In this document: in pieces, positions 1 through 8,961 of the stretch | Layout: each line of letters begins with the position of its first letter | How positions within the stretch are numbered: the first letter of the stretch is position 1 | Source of the DNA: Nitrosomonadales bacterium | Lineage (GTDB): Bacteria; Pseudomonadota; Gammaproteobacteria; Burkholderiales; Gallionellaceae | Assembly (NCBI GenBank): GCA_016235045.1 | Contig: JACRME010000009.1 | Location: 1-64,000, forward strand | Reading direction: 5' to 3' | Length of the DNA stretch: 64,000 nucleotides | Position numbers and translations under genes: made by a program | Notes under the pieces: model-generated | Databases searched by the model: none | Seen by the model: only the letters and a program-made list of their open reading frames with translations | Told to the model about the DNA's origin: nothing

Positions 1-4
1 ACGC

Positions 5-26
5 GTGGGCACAAATACGTGCCCAC
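5..26. repeat. Short inverted repeat at window edge
   Basis: GTGGGCAC and GTGCCCAC form perfect 8-bp arms (5-12 and 19-26) around a 6-nt loop. The hairpin lies 40 bp beyond the stop codon of the leftmost YceI gene. It lacks a T-run on either strand, so it may be a dispersed palindrome or a weak terminator; its left context is cut off. Confidence 0.4.
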
Positions 27-65
27 CCTGCGCCCGCTCCGCAAATTGGAGAGGGGCGATGCAAA

Positions 66-632
66 TTACTGCTTGATCGATTCGACCGGGATGGTCAGGG
101 TGACTTCGTCGCCGACGTAGGGCGCATGTTTGCCCATGTTGAAATCGGAACGTTTGACCTTGGCGGTGGCGGTGGCGCCGCAGGCATCTTTCTTCAGCAT
201 CGGATGCGGCATGCACAGGAAAGAATTTACGGTGAGCGTCACTGGTTTGCTGATGTCCTTGATGGTCAAGGTGCCGTCCACCGCAACCACTTTATCGCCG
301 TCGAACTTCAGCTTGTTCGATTTATAGGTGATCGTGGGGAACATTTCCGTGTCGAAAAAATCCGCTTCCTGGATGTGGCCGTTGAACAAGCTGGAGCCGG
401 TGTTGACCGATTTGGCGTCGATCGTCACGTCGACCGAACCCGTCTTCCTGGCACGATCCAGCGTGATCGTGCCGGAGGTCTTGTCAAAGCGGCTGAGCTG
501 AATGGAGTAGCCGAAGTGGCTGTATTCGAAGCGCGGCAACGTGTGGTTGGGGTCGAGCACATAGGTTTCCGGTGCGGCAGCAGCGGCAACGGAAAGGAAA
601 CTTGCGGTCAGGGTGGCGATGATTCTCTTCAT
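66..632 (-). CDS. YceI-family periplasmic protein
   Basis: 188-residue protein with a signal peptide (MKRIIATLTASFLSVAAAAA) and a single YceI lipocalin-like beta-barrel domain over the rest. The pattern YVLDPNHT...FxxSHFGYS near the N-terminus and SLFNGHIQEADFFD in the middle are typical. YceI proteins are periplasmic or secreted barrels that bind isoprenoid or amphiphilic ligands; the ligand here is unknown. The start at 632 has AAGGAG 8 nt upstream; a longer upstream reading would remove the signal peptide from the N-terminus and was rejected. It is the last gene of a pirin-yceI-yceI unit, 26 bp after the preceding gene. Confidence 0.88.
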   Translation of the reverse strand: MKRIIATLTASFLSVAAAAAPETYVLDPNHTLPRFEYSHFGYSIQLSRFDKTSGTITLDRARKTGSVDVTIDAKSVNTGSSLFNGHIQEADFFDTEMFPTITYKSNKLKFDGDKVVAVDGTLTIKDISKPVTLTVNSFLCMPHPMLKKDACGATATAKVKRSDFNMGKHAPYVGDEVTLTIPVESIKQ

Positions 633-658
633 GGTGTTCTCCTTGGGGGTGGTTGGGG

Positions 659-1294
659 TTACTTCTTGCCGGATGATGCGGTTACAACGAGGTGGAACCT
701 GATCTGTATCTCGTCGGCGACGGTGCCGATATCGGTCCATTCGCCTTCGCCGATGGCATAGTCGAGCCGCCTGATGGTGAAGGCGCCGTCAAACAGGCCG
801 CGATTGCCGGCGGACTGGAAGGTGACAGGCGCTTTTACATCCCGCGTTCTGCCCTTGATGCTCAGCTTGCCGCTTGCTTCATAGCGGTTGTTGCCCAGTG
901 CCTTGATGCCGGTCGAAACGAAGCTGGCAACAGGATAGGTCTTGGCGTTGAACCACAGCTTGCCGACGACCTCGTCGTTCGCTTCGACAGAGCCGGTATC
1001 TATGCTGGCCACATCAATCTCGATACGTGCCTGCGCCTGGGCCAGCCTGGCGGGATCGAAATGGACCTGGGCGGCGAATTTGTCGAACTTGCCGTCCAGC
1101 GGCACGTTCATTTGCGTGTAGCCAAAAGTAATCGCGCTTTCATTCGTCTGTACTTGCTTGAATTCGAGTGCCGGCGCATGCCCGGCAATCAGCATCAGCC
1201 CCGCCAGCAGGGTGCCGTGCAGTGCAACCATGAGCAGCCTGCTCCAGGGCAAGGCAGTTGTGGCGCCAGCGCTGTTTGTTGTCGTGATATTCAT
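659..1294 (-). CDS. YceI-family protein, membrane-anchored or secreted
   Basis: 211-residue second YceI-domain protein. The N-terminus has a hydrophobic segment (about residues 17-40, WSRLLMVALHGTLLAGLMLI) that acts as a long signal or anchor, followed by the YceI barrel (FGYTQMNVPLDGKFDKF ... GKLWFNAKTYPVASF). Two consecutive ATG codons occur; the second (1294) is chosen because it sits 5 nt from AAGGAG, the first only 2 nt. It resembles its neighbour only at family level, so the pair is probably an old duplication or two sub-families. It follows the pirin gene by 29 bp and is probably co-transcribed with it. Confidence 0.85.
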   Translation of the reverse strand: MNITTTNSAGATTALPWSRLLMVALHGTLLAGLMLIAGHAPALEFKQVQTNESAITFGYTQMNVPLDGKFDKFAAQVHFDPARLAQAQARIEIDVASIDTGSVEANDEVVGKLWFNAKTYPVASFVSTGIKALGNNRYEASGKLSIKGRTRDVKAPVTFQSAGNRGLFDGAFTIRRLDYAIGEGEWTDIGTVADEIQIRFHLVVTASSGKK

Positions 1295-1323
1295 CATTTC
1301 TCCTTGCCGGAACGGCCCTCGAT

Positions 1324-2190
1324 TCAGGCCAGCTTCCCGTTGCGATAGTCTTCCAGCGCCTGATTGATTTCTTCCTGGGTATTCATCACGAACGGCCCGT
1401 ACTGCACAATGGGTTCGTTCAGCGGTTTTCCGGCAACCAGAATCAGGCGCGCATCCGCCGTTGCTGCGAGCGATACCCCGTCGGCTTCCGCTGCGTTGCT
1501 CAATATGCCCATGCGGCGCGTTTCCACCTGGGTGTCGCCAACCTTGACCTTGCCGCGATACACGTAGACAAAGGCATTGTGCGAGGGCGGTATTGCGGTT
1601 TCAAACCGGGCGCCTGCCGGGATGTGGATATCGAGGTACAGCGGTTCGGTGATCTCGCGCGTCATGGCGCCCGCCACACCGTTGCTGCTTCCGGCGATCA
1701 CGCGCACGGTGACGCCGTCCCCGGTTGTGTAGCCGGGAATCTCCGAACTTGGAAAATCCTTGTACCAGGGGGCGGTCATCTTGTTTTGCGCCGGCAGGTT
1801 GAGCCAAAGCTGGAAGCCTTCCATCAAGCCGTTTTCCTGTTGCGGGATTTCGGAGTGGATTGCGCCGCGTCCGGCGATCATCCATTGCATGCCGCCGTTT
1901 TCCAGCAGTCCTTCATGTCCTGCGCTGTCGCGGTGGCGCATGCGCCCGGCCAGCATATAGGTGATGGTTTCGAAGCCGCGATGCGGATGGTCGGGAAAGC
2001 CAGCGATGTAATCGTCCGGGTCGTCGCTGCCGAAGGCATCCAGCATCAGGAACGGATCGAGGCGGTGTTGCAGCTTGCCGGACAGCACCCGGGTCAGGCT
2101 CACGCCTGCGCCGTCCGAAGTGGCGACGCCTTCGACGATGCGCTCGACCGTGCGCGATTGCTGCAGTGTTTCCAGGGTTGCGGTGTTCAT
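1324..2190 (-). CDS. Pirin family protein
   Basis: 288-residue bicupin. The N-terminal cupin carries the pirin metal-ligand set: PDHPHRGFET (His68, His70) and GRGAIHSE (His112, Glu114), at the same spacing as the Fe ligands of characterised pirins. Pirins act as redox-sensing regulators or, in some bacteria (YhhW), as quercetin dioxygenases; which applies here is open. The start at 2190 is preceded by TAAGGAG 7 nt upstream; upstream in-frame codons give a tail without cupin similarity. It is transcribed away from a LysR-type regulator across a 94-bp gap and heads a pirin-yceI-yceI unit, so that regulator is its likely controller. Confidence 0.9.
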   Translation of the reverse strand: MNTATLETLQQSRTVERIVEGVATSDGAGVSLTRVLSGKLQHRLDPFLMLDAFGSDDPDDYIAGFPDHPHRGFETITYMLAGRMRHRDSAGHEGLLENGGMQWMIAGRGAIHSEIPQQENGLMEGFQLWLNLPAQNKMTAPWYKDFPSSEIPGYTTGDGVTVRVIAGSSNGVAGAMTREITEPLYLDIHIPAGARFETAIPPSHNAFVYVYRGKVKVGDTQVETRRMGILSNAAEADGVSLAATADARLILVAGKPLNEPIVQYGPFVMNTQEEINQALEDYRNGKLA

Positions 2191-2284
2191 GTCAATCTCC
2201 TTACTTAGTGGAGTAAAGTGGTTGCATATTAGGCGTCTCAAAAAAATAGATAAAGCCGTAATTTCGGGATAGACTATTCCAAAT

Positions 2285-3190
2285 ATGGAACAAAAGAATA
2301 TCTCTGCCGACGATTACATCCTGTTCGCTGCCATTGCAGAACAGGAAACCCTGGTGCGCGCCGCCGAATATCTCGGCATGCCCAAGGCCACCGTCTCGCG
2401 CCGCCTGGCCAACCTGGAAACGGCGCTGGGGCAGCGTCTGCTGATGCGCACCACGCGCCGGCTGTCGCTGACCGAATTCGGGCAGGAGTTTCTCGATCAT
2501 TGCCGCCGCGTGGTCGAGGAGGTCGCGACGGCGCAGGATTTTGTGCGCAGCCAGGATGTGCAGCCGCGCGGGCAATTGCGCGTCTCGATGGCGGAAGATT
2601 ACGCCAGGCACAATTTGTCGCGCGCGCTGGCGACCTTCATCGAAACCTACCCCGAGATAGAACTCGATCTCGATTTGAGTCCGCGCCTGGTGGATCTGAT
2701 CGGCGAGCGTTTCGATCTCGCCATACGCATGGGGGTGCTGGAAAACGATTCCACCCTGGTGGCGCGCAAGATCGACGAACAACATCTCGGCCTGTATGCC
2801 AGCCCCATCTACCTCGGCCTGCATCCCGCTCCGAAACATCCCGACGATTTGCAGCGGCACGATGCGGTGCGCATGCACTCCAGACTGGGTCAGCCCATTC
2901 CGTGGAAGCTGATGCGCGGCAAGGAAGTCTGGGAAGCGGTCGCGCCCGGCAGGCTGACCCTGAATTCCATTGGCGTCATCCAGCAATTGCTGTTGGATGG
3001 TGCGGGTATCGGCGCTTTGCCCAACCGGTTCACCGAGGAAGATGTGCGACAGAAACGGCTGGTGCGCATATTGCCGGAATGGTGTTTTCCCACCGTGACG
3101 GCGTGGGCGGTGATGCCCATGCGGCGCTTTTTGCCTGCCAAGACGCGAGTTTTTCTCGCGCATATCGAGCAATACATGGTGAAAGGTTAG
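2285..3190 (+). CDS. LysR-family transcriptional regulator
   Basis: 301 residues, the normal LTTR length. The N-terminal winged helix-turn-helix (residues about 9-65) includes LVRAAEYLGMPKATVSRRLANLE and LLMRTTRRLSLTEFG; the remainder is a LysR substrate-binding domain. Members of this subgroup (AaeR/DsdC/PecT-like) commonly act on a divergent neighbour, here pirin and the two yceI genes. No Shine-Dalgarno sequence is visible before the ATG, but a TAGACT hexamer lies only 9 nt upstream (2270-2275), which would give a very short or absent leader. The effector cannot be told from the sequence. Confidence 0.9.
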   Translation: MEQKNISADDYILFAAIAEQETLVRAAEYLGMPKATVSRRLANLETALGQRLLMRTTRRLSLTEFGQEFLDHCRRVVEEVATAQDFVRSQDVQPRGQLRVSMAEDYARHNLSRALATFIETYPEIELDLDLSPRLVDLIGERFDLAIRMGVLENDSTLVARKIDEQHLGLYASPIYLGLHPAPKHPDDLQRHDAVRMHSRLGQPIPWKLMRGKEVWEAVAPGRLTLNSIGVIQQLLLDGAGIGALPNRFTEEDVRQKRLVRILPEWCFPTVTAWAVMPMRRFLPAKTRVFLAHIEQYMVKG

Positions 3191-3210
3191 TCATTTCCGG
3201 CACACGGTTA

Positions 3211-3235
3211 ATACTGGACTAATATACTAGGATAA
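3211..3235 (+). promoter_or_regulatory. IscR type-1-like operator upstream of sufB
   Basis: A 25-bp segment matches the type-1 IscR consensus (half-sites ATASYYGACT and AGTCRRSTAT around an AT-rich centre) at 20 of 25 positions: ATACTGGACT, then AATAT, then ACTAGGATAA. It lies 86-110 bp before the sufB start and is the only obvious regulatory site in the 130-bp gap. IscR represses through [2Fe-2S]-IscR at such sites. No iscR or other Rrf2 gene is in the window, so the regulator would be encoded elsewhere. Confidence 0.5.
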
Positions 3236-3320
3236 GCGTAGTATGTGCATATAAAGGGTAATAGCTTCCAAAAAAGGCTGGCTGAGCAGGGAGGTTGATT
3301 TTAAGAGGCAGGAGGTAAAT

Positions 3321-4769
3321 GTGCCTACATCAACCAAACAATTGGACGAACTGATCGGCCGCGAATATCGGCACGGTTTTGTGACCACGCTGGAAACCGA
3401 CACGGTGCCGCGCGGTTTGAACGAGGAAGTCATCCGCATGATTTCCGCGCGCAAACATGAGCCGGAATTCATGCTGGACTGGCGCCTGAAAGCCTATCGC
3501 TACTGGCTGACCAAGGCCGAGCCGGAATGGGCAAACATCCACCATCCGCCCATCGACTACCAGAACATCAGCTACTACTCCGCACCGAAATCGGGCAAGG
3601 ACGGGCCGCGCAGCTTGTCGGAGCTCGACCCGGAACTGCTGCGCACCTACGAGAAGCTGGGCATTCCGCTCAAGGAGCAGGAAATGCTGGCCGGCGTGGC
3701 GGTGGATGCGGTGTTCGACAGCGTCTCGGTGGCGACCACCTTCAAGGCGAAACTGGCCGAACTCGGCATCATTTTCTGCCCGTTCTCCGAAGCGGTACAA
3801 AAACACCCGGAACTGGTGCAGCAATATCTCGGTTCGGTGGTGCCCTATACCGACAACTTTTTCGCGACGCTCAACTCCGCCGTATTCAGCGACGGTTCCT
3901 TCTGCTACATCCCGCCGGGCGTGCGCTGCCCGATGGAGTTGTCCACTTACTTCCGCATCAACGAAAAGAACACCGGCCAGTTCGAGCGCACGCTGATTGT
4001 CGCCGACAAGGGTGCCTACGTCAGCTACCTGGAGGGTTGCACCGCGCCGATGCGCGACGAGAACCAGTTGCATGCGGCCGTGGTGGAGTTGATTGCACTT
4101 GAGGGCGCGCAGATCAAGTATGCGACGGTGCAGAACTGGTACCCGGGCGACAAGGAAGGCCGTGGCGGCATCTACAATTTCGTCACCAAGCGCGGCGAAT
4201 GCCGCGGAGACAATTCGCATATTTCCTGGACGCAGGTCGAAACCGGCTCGGCCATTACCTGGAAATATCCAAGCGTGGTGTTGCGCGGCGACAACTCGGT
4301 GGGCGAGTTCTATTCGGTCGCGCTTACCAACCACTATCAGCAGGCCGACACCGGCACCAAGATGACGCATATCGGCCGCAATACCCGCAGTACAGTGCTG
4401 TCCAAGGGCATCAGCGCCGGGCGCGGCCAGAACACCTATCGCGGCTTGATCAAGGTGTTGCCGGGAGCGGAGGACGCGCGCAACTACACGCAATGCGACT
4501 CGCTGCTGCTGGGCGATCGTTGCGGCGCACATACCGTCCCCTATATCGAAGTGAAGAACCCCAGCGCAAAAGTGGAGCACGAGGCGTCCACCTCGCGCAT
4601 CGGCGAAGACCAGTTGTTCTATTGCACGCAGCGCGGCATTGCGCCGGAAGAGGCGGTATCGATGATCGTCAGCGGCTTCTGCAAGGCGGTATTTCAGAAC
4701 CTGCCGATGGAATTTGCCGTGGAGGCGCAAAAGCTGCTCGGTGTGAGCCTGGAAGGCAGCACCGGTTGA
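3321..4769 (+). CDS. sufB: Fe-S cluster assembly scaffold SufB
   Basis: 482 residues, full length for SufB, the scaffold subunit of the SufBC2D complex that builds Fe-S clusters under iron limitation or oxidative stress. Family hallmarks are visible: [28 protein letters not shown], the C-terminal [18 protein letters not shown] with the conserved cysteine, and [17 protein letters not shown]. The start is GTG at 3321 with AGGAGG 4 nt upstream; there is no alternative ATG in frame nearby. It is the first gene of a seven-gene unit that runs to 9276. An IscR-like site lies upstream. Confidence 0.97.
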   Translation: MPTSTKQLDELIGREYRHGFVTTLETDTVPRGLNEEVIRMISARKHEPEFMLDWRLKAYRYWLTKAEPEWANIHHPPIDYQNISYYSAPKSGKDGPRSLSELDPELLRTYEKLGIPLKEQEMLAGVAVDAVFDSVSVATTFKAKLAELGIIFCPFSEAVQKHPELVQQYLGSVVPYTDNFFATLNSAVFSDGSFCYIPPGVRCPMELSTYFRINEKNTGQFERTLIVADKGAYVSYLEGCTAPMRDENQLHAAVVELIALEGAQIKYATVQNWYPGDKEGRGGIYNFVTKRGECRGDNSHISWTQVETGSAITWKYPSVVLRGDNSVGEFYSVALTNHYQQADTGTKMTHIGRNTRSTVLSKGISAGRGQNTYRGLIKVLPGAEDARNYTQCDSLLLGDRCGAHTVPYIEVKNPSAKVEHEASTSRIGEDQLFYCTQRGIAPEEAVSMIVSGFCKAVFQNLPMEFAVEAQKLLGVSLEGSTG

Positions 4770-4788
4770 ATCAGCGAAGGAGAACATC

Positions 4789-5544
4789 ATGCTCAGCGTA
4801 AAAAATTTGCACGTGGCGGTCGAGGGCAAGGAGATCCTGCGCGGCATCGACCTCGATGTGCGTCCGGGCGAAGTGCACGCCATCATGGGGCCGAACGGCT
4901 CGGGCAAGAGCACGCTGGCGCAGTTGCTGGCCGGGCGCGAGGGCTACCAGGTCACGGCAGGATCGGTGCGCTATCTGGATATGGACATGCTGGCGATGCC
5001 ACCGGAAGAGCGGGCGCGCGCAGGCGTGTTCCTCGCGTTCCAGTATCCGGTGGAGATTCCCGGCGTGAGCAATGCGCTGTTCCTCAAGACCGCGCTCAAC
5101 AGCATCCGCAAGCAGCGCGGATTGCCCGAACTCGACGCGATGGATTTCCTGACCCTGGTGCGCGACAAGATGAAGCTGCTGGGCATGGACGAGAAATTGC
5201 TGCAGCGCGCCGTCAACGAAGGATTTTCCGGCGGCGAAAAGAAGCGCAACGAGATTCTGCAAATGGCCGTGCTGGAACCGAGTCTGGCGATGCTCGACGA
5301 AACCGATTCCGGCCTGGATATCGACGCGCTCAAACTGGTGGCGGACGGCGTGAACAGGATGCGCAACGCGGAGCGCGCCATCGTGCTGGTCACCCATTAC
5401 CAGCGCCTGCTGGAATTCATCGTGCCGGATGTGGTGCATGTGCTGTCGCAGGGGCGCATCGTGAAATCCGGCGGGGCGGAACTGGCCGTTGAGCTGGAGC
5501 AATACGGCTACGGCTGGCTGGAAAATGAAGTGCAGGTTTCATAG
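4789..5544 (+). CDS. sufC: Fe-S assembly ATPase SufC
   Basis: 251-residue ABC-type ATPase. Walker A is GPNGSGKST (residues 34-42), the signature is SGGEKKRNE and Walker B runs into LAMLDETDSGLD, the SufC-specific DETDSGLD form. SufC is a soluble cytoplasmic ATPase that drives the conformational change of the SufBC2D scaffold and is not a transporter. It starts 19 bp after sufB with GAAGGAG upstream and ends 10 bp before sufD. Confidence 0.97.
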   Translation: MLSVKNLHVAVEGKEILRGIDLDVRPGEVHAIMGPNGSGKSTLAQLLAGREGYQVTAGSVRYLDMDMLAMPPEERARAGVFLAFQYPVEIPGVSNALFLKTALNSIRKQRGLPELDAMDFLTLVRDKMKLLGMDEKLLQRAVNEGFSGGEKKRNEILQMAVLEPSLAMLDETDSGLDIDALKLVADGVNRMRNAERAIVLVTHYQRLLEFIVPDVVHVLSQGRIVKSGGAELAVELEQYGYGWLENEVQVS

Positions 5545-5554
5545 CGAGACTGCC

Positions 5555-6883
5555 ATGAATGCTCAAATCGAATCCTGGGAAAAGATGGCGCTGGAGCGCG
5601 TGCCGCAGTATCTGGCGGGCCACGGCTTGCCGTGGGTAACCCGGGCGCGCCAGTCCGCGTTCGAGCGCTTTGTGGCGCATGGTTTCCCCACCAGGCGCGA
5701 AGAGGAATGGAAATATACCGACGTCGCGGCGATCGCCAAACGCACTTCGCTGGCGCCGGACAATATCCCCCCCGACCCCGCGTCCGAAGCCGCATTGTTT
5801 GCCTGGACGCTGGCGCAGGAGAGCACGCATCTGCTGGTGTTCGTGAACGGGCATTTATCCACCGAACTGTCGGCCTTGGGAGAGCTGCCGACCGGGGCGC
5901 GGCTGGAAAGTCTGGCCGACTTGATGGACAGTAACGCCGATTTGCCGCAGGCGTTATTCGATCAGCAGCATGAGCACACGGTCTTTGCCGCGCTCAACAC
6001 GGCCTTGACCACCGACGGCACGGTGCTGCGGCTGGCTCCCGGGGTCGTGTTGGAGAAGCCCGTGTACCTGCTGTTCGTTGCGAGCGGGCACGGTACGGCG
6101 ATTTATCCGCGGAATATATTTGTTCTCGGCGAGGGGGCGCATGCCACCGTCATCGAACACTATTTCGGCATGCTGGAAGCGCACAATTTCACCGACGCGG
6201 TGACGCAGATCAGCCTCGCGGCCGGGGCGGGGCTGCAGCATTGCAAACTGCTGCAGGAGGGCAAGGACGCTTTCCATGTGGCCGGAATTCATGCCGAACA
6301 GGCGGCTGGAAGCCGTTTTGCGTCGCACTCGTTTGCGCTGGGCGGACGGCTGGCGCGCAACGACATCACCTCACGCTTGAACGGGGCGGAATGCCAGTGC
6401 AGCTTCGACGGCCTGTACCTGCTGGACGGCAGGCAACATGCGGATCACCACACGCGCATCGATCACCTGGCGCCGTCCTGCACCAGCCGCGAACATTACC
6501 GCGGCATCCTGGACGGCGAGTCGCACGGCGTGTTCAGCGGCAAGGTGGTGGTTCATCCCCTCGCCGCGAAGACGGATGCGCACCAATCCAACCGCAATCT
6601 GCTGCTGTCGCGTCAGGCCGAGATCGATACCAAACCGCAACTGGAAATCTTTGCCGACGACGTGAAATGCACGCATGGCGCGACGGTCGGCCAACTCGAC
6701 GACGACAGCCTGTTTTACCTGCGGTCGCGCGGGATCGATGCGGAGTCGGCGCGTTCGCTGCTGATTTACGGTTTTGCCAACGACATCATCGGCCGCGTCG
6801 AGGCGCCCGAAATGCGCGCGCGCATCGAACATCTGGTGCTGGATCGTTTGCCGCAAGGCGACCAGATCAAGGAGTTGCTATGA
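5555..6883 (+). CDS. sufD: Fe-S cluster assembly protein SufD
   Basis: 442-residue SufD, the SufB paralogue and partner in the SufBC2D scaffold. The C-terminal beta-helix shows the diagnostic KTDAHQSNRNLLLS and CTHGATVGQLDDDSLFYLRSRG stretches. The ATG at 5555 is preferred over an upstream in-frame codon because that one lies inside sufC and adds 22 non-homologous residues. The ribosome site is weak (GCGAGA), consistent with translational coupling to sufC. Its stop codon overlaps the start of sufS (ATGA). Confidence 0.95.
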   Translation: MNAQIESWEKMALERVPQYLAGHGLPWVTRARQSAFERFVAHGFPTRREEEWKYTDVAAIAKRTSLAPDNIPPDPASEAALFAWTLAQESTHLLVFVNGHLSTELSALGELPTGARLESLADLMDSNADLPQALFDQQHEHTVFAALNTALTTDGTVLRLAPGVVLEKPVYLLFVASGHGTAIYPRNIFVLGEGAHATVIEHYFGMLEAHNFTDAVTQISLAAGAGLQHCKLLQEGKDAFHVAGIHAEQAAGSRFASHSFALGGRLARNDITSRLNGAECQCSFDGLYLLDGRQHADHHTRIDHLAPSCTSREHYRGILDGESHGVFSGKVVVHPLAAKTDAHQSNRNLLLSRQAEIDTKPQLEIFADDVKCTHGATVGQLDDDSLFYLRSRGIDAESARSLLIYGFANDIIGRVEAPEMRARIEHLVLDRLPQGDQIKELL

Positions 6884-8133
6884 AACTTTTCGACAGGCTC
6901 CTCCATCACGACGACTTGCAGGCGCAGTTCTGGCGCACGGATTTCCCGATCCTGAAGACCAGAGTCCAGGGCAAGCCGCTGGTCTATCTCGATAACGCTG
7001 CTACCACGCAAAAGCCGCTGGCCGTGATTGAGGCGGAAAGCGAGTATTACGGCAATTACAACGCCAATGTGCATCGCGGTGTTCACGCCCTCAGCGCGCG
7101 GGCCACGGAGGCCTACGAGGATGCGCGCGCCAAGGTGCAGCGATTCGTCAATGCGGCCAGTTCCGACGAAATTGTTTTCGTGCGCGGCACCACCGAGGCA
7201 ATCAATTTGGTCGCGCAAAGCTACGGGCGCAGCCGTCTGCAGGCTGGCGACGAGATCATCCTGAGCCAGATGGAGCACCACTCGAATATCGTTCCCTGGC
7301 AGATGCTGTGCCAGCAGACCGGCGCCAGGCTGCGCATCATCCCGGTAAATGACCAGGGCGAGTTGCAGCTTGGGATTTACGAGGCATTGCTGAACGAGCG
7401 CACCCGACTGGTGGCAGTGACGCATGTGTCCAACGCGCTGGGCACGATCAACCCGGTCAAGTCCATCGTCGAACTGGCGCACCGGCGCGGCGTGCCGGTA
7501 CTGCTTGACGGTGCGCAAGCCATCGCGCATGTGCCGGTGGATGTGCAGGCACTGGATTGCGATTTCTATGCTTTCTCCGCGCACAAACTGTATGGGCCGA
7601 CCGGAGTCGGGGTGCTGTACGGCAAGATGGCCCTGCTCGAAGCCATGCCCGCGTATCAGGGAGGCGGCGACATGATACGTTCCGTCAGTTTCGAGGAAAC
7701 CACCTACAACACGGTGCCGTACAAGTTCGAGGCGGGCACCCCCAATATCGCCGGTGTCATCGGCCTGGGCGTCGCCGTCGACTATGTGGGCAGCATCGGT
7801 TTTGAGGCCCTGGTCTCGCATGAGCAGGCGTTGCTGTCTTACGCCACGCCCTTGCTGGCCGATGTGCCGGGGCTGCGCATTATCGGTAACGCGCGCGAAA
7901 AAACGGGCATCCTGTCATTCGTGCTGGAGGGGGTGCACCCGCACGATATCGGCACAATACTGGACGGCGAGGGCGTGGCGATTCGCGCCGGCCACCATTG
8001 CACCATGCCGCTGATGGAACGATTCGGCGTGGCGGCCACTGCGCGCGCCTCGTTTGCGTTGTACAACACGCGGCTGGAGGCGGATGCCCTGGTGGCGGCT
8101 GTTTACAAGGTGCGGGAGGTGTTCAAGCCATGA
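6880..8133 (+). CDS. sufS: Cysteine desulfurase SufS
   Basis: 417-residue group II cysteine desulfurase (PLP enzyme) that takes sulfur from L-cysteine for cluster assembly. The PLP lysine is Lys236 in SAHKLYGPTG and the persulfide cysteine is Cys374 in RAGHHCTMP, the short-loop arrangement of the SufS type. It starts with the ATGA overlap with sufD and has AAGGAG 6 nt upstream. The reading frame is open further upstream but that part is antisense-free noise inside sufD. No sufE is present; the next gene, sufU, fills the sulfur-acceptor role. Confidence 0.96.
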   Translation: MKLFDRLLHHDDLQAQFWRTDFPILKTRVQGKPLVYLDNAATTQKPLAVIEAESEYYGNYNANVHRGVHALSARATEAYEDARAKVQRFVNAASSDEIVFVRGTTEAINLVAQSYGRSRLQAGDEIILSQMEHHSNIVPWQMLCQQTGARLRIIPVNDQGELQLGIYEALLNERTRLVAVTHVSNALGTINPVKSIVELAHRRGVPVLLDGAQAIAHVPVDVQALDCDFYAFSAHKLYGPTGVGVLYGKMALLEAMPAYQGGGDMIRSVSFEETTYNTVPYKFEAGTPNIAGVIGLGVAVDYVGSIGFEALVSHEQALLSYATPLLADVPGLRIIGNAREKTGILSFVLEGVHPHDIGTILDGEGVAIRAGHHCTMPLMERFGVAATARASFALYNTRLEADALVAAVYKVREVFKP

Positions 8134-8570
8134 CCGATCTGCGCGAACTCTACCAGGAGACCATCCTCGACCACTATCGCCAGCCGCGCAACACCGGACG
8201 CCTGGACGATGCGAACCGCACCGCCGAAGGTTACAACCCGCTCTGCGGCGACAAGGTCACGTTGTACCTGAAAGTGGAAGAAGGCGTGATTCGCGACGCC
8301 CGCTTTGAAGGCTCCGGTTGCGCCATCGCAACCGCATCCGCCTCGCTGATGACGGAAAGCATCAAGGGCAAACGCGAAGACGAGGCGCTGCGGTTGCTGG
8401 AGAAAATTCACGGCATGGTGACCGGCGGCGGCCAAACCGGCGACGTGGGCAAGCTTGCAGTCCTGGCCGGAGTGCATGAGTTCCCGCAACGGGTGAAGTG
8501 CGCCACGCTGGCATGGCACACCATGAAAGCCGCACTCGAAAATGTCGGGGAGCCGGTGACGACCGAGTAG
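8130..8570 (+). CDS. sufU: SufU-type sulfur acceptor (NifU/IscU-like fold)
   Basis: 146-residue protein of the SufU group. It has the Zn-ligand set Cys39, Asp41, Cys64 and Cys124 (PLCGDK, GSGCAIA, VKCATLAW) plus the GMVTGGG insert that separates SufU from IscU scaffolds. In Bacillus, SufU is a Zn-dependent sulfurtransferase that accepts the persulfide from SufS. It overlaps sufS by 4 bp, so the two are translationally coupled. Its presence instead of SufE/SufA marks this as the SufBCDSU form, also found in some Proteobacteria. Confidence 0.94.
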   Translation: MTDLRELYQETILDHYRQPRNTGRLDDANRTAEGYNPLCGDKVTLYLKVEEGVIRDARFEGSGCAIATASASLMTESIKGKREDEALRLLEKIHGMVTGGGQTGDVGKLAVLAGVHEFPQRVKCATLAWHTMKAALENVGEPVTTE

Positions 8571-8592
8571 GGTGCATCGTGCGAGGTGAAAT

Positions 8593-8949
8593 ATGATCGA
8601 CTTCGAAAAATTGAGCCGGCATCTGCAGGAGCAGCCAACAGACCGAATTGAACTGGAGGCGCGCGTAATCGCAATGTTGCGCACGATTTACGACCCCGAG
8701 ATTCCGGTGAACATCTACGACCTCGGACTGATCTACGAACTGGCAGTGAACGATGCAGGCGAGGTGCGCGTGATAATGACCCTGACTGCGCCCAATTGCC
8801 CGGTGGCGCAGGACTTCCCGGATATAGTGCAAAACAAGCTTTGGCTGGTGGACGGCGTCAGCGACGTGACGGTGGAACTGGTGTGGGAGCCGCCCTGGGG
8901 GCGCGAGAACATGTCGGAGGCAGCGCGGCTGCAACTCGGCATGTTGTGA
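8593..8949 (+). CDS. sufT: SufT-like DUF59/MIP18-family protein
   Basis: 118-residue MIP18 (DUF59) domain protein. The motif DPEIPVNIYDLGLIYEL and MTLTAPNCPVAQDFP, with its single reactive cysteine, are typical of SufT and PaaD-like Fe-S maturation factors. SufT proteins help target or mature Fe-S enzymes when demand is high. It starts 22 bp after sufU with GAGGTG upstream. Its position in a suf operon supports SufT over the phenylacetate PaaD assignment. Confidence 0.9.
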   Translation: MIDFEKLSRHLQEQPTDRIELEARVIAMLRTIYDPEIPVNIYDLGLIYELAVNDAGEVRVIMTLTAPNCPVAQDFPDIVQNKLWLVDGVSDVTVELVWEPPWGRENMSEAARLQLGML

Positions 8950-8961
8950 AAGGGGAATGCT

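Noticed and set aside
3330-4913. 527-codon open frame antisense to sufB
   Set aside because: It is a shadow of sufB in GC-rich DNA; it has no recognisable domain and no ribosome site.
6241-8133. 630-residue fused protein ending in SufS
   Set aside because: The upstream 213 codons are an out-of-frame reading of sufD. The ATG at 6880 overlaps the sufD stop and gives the normal SufS length.
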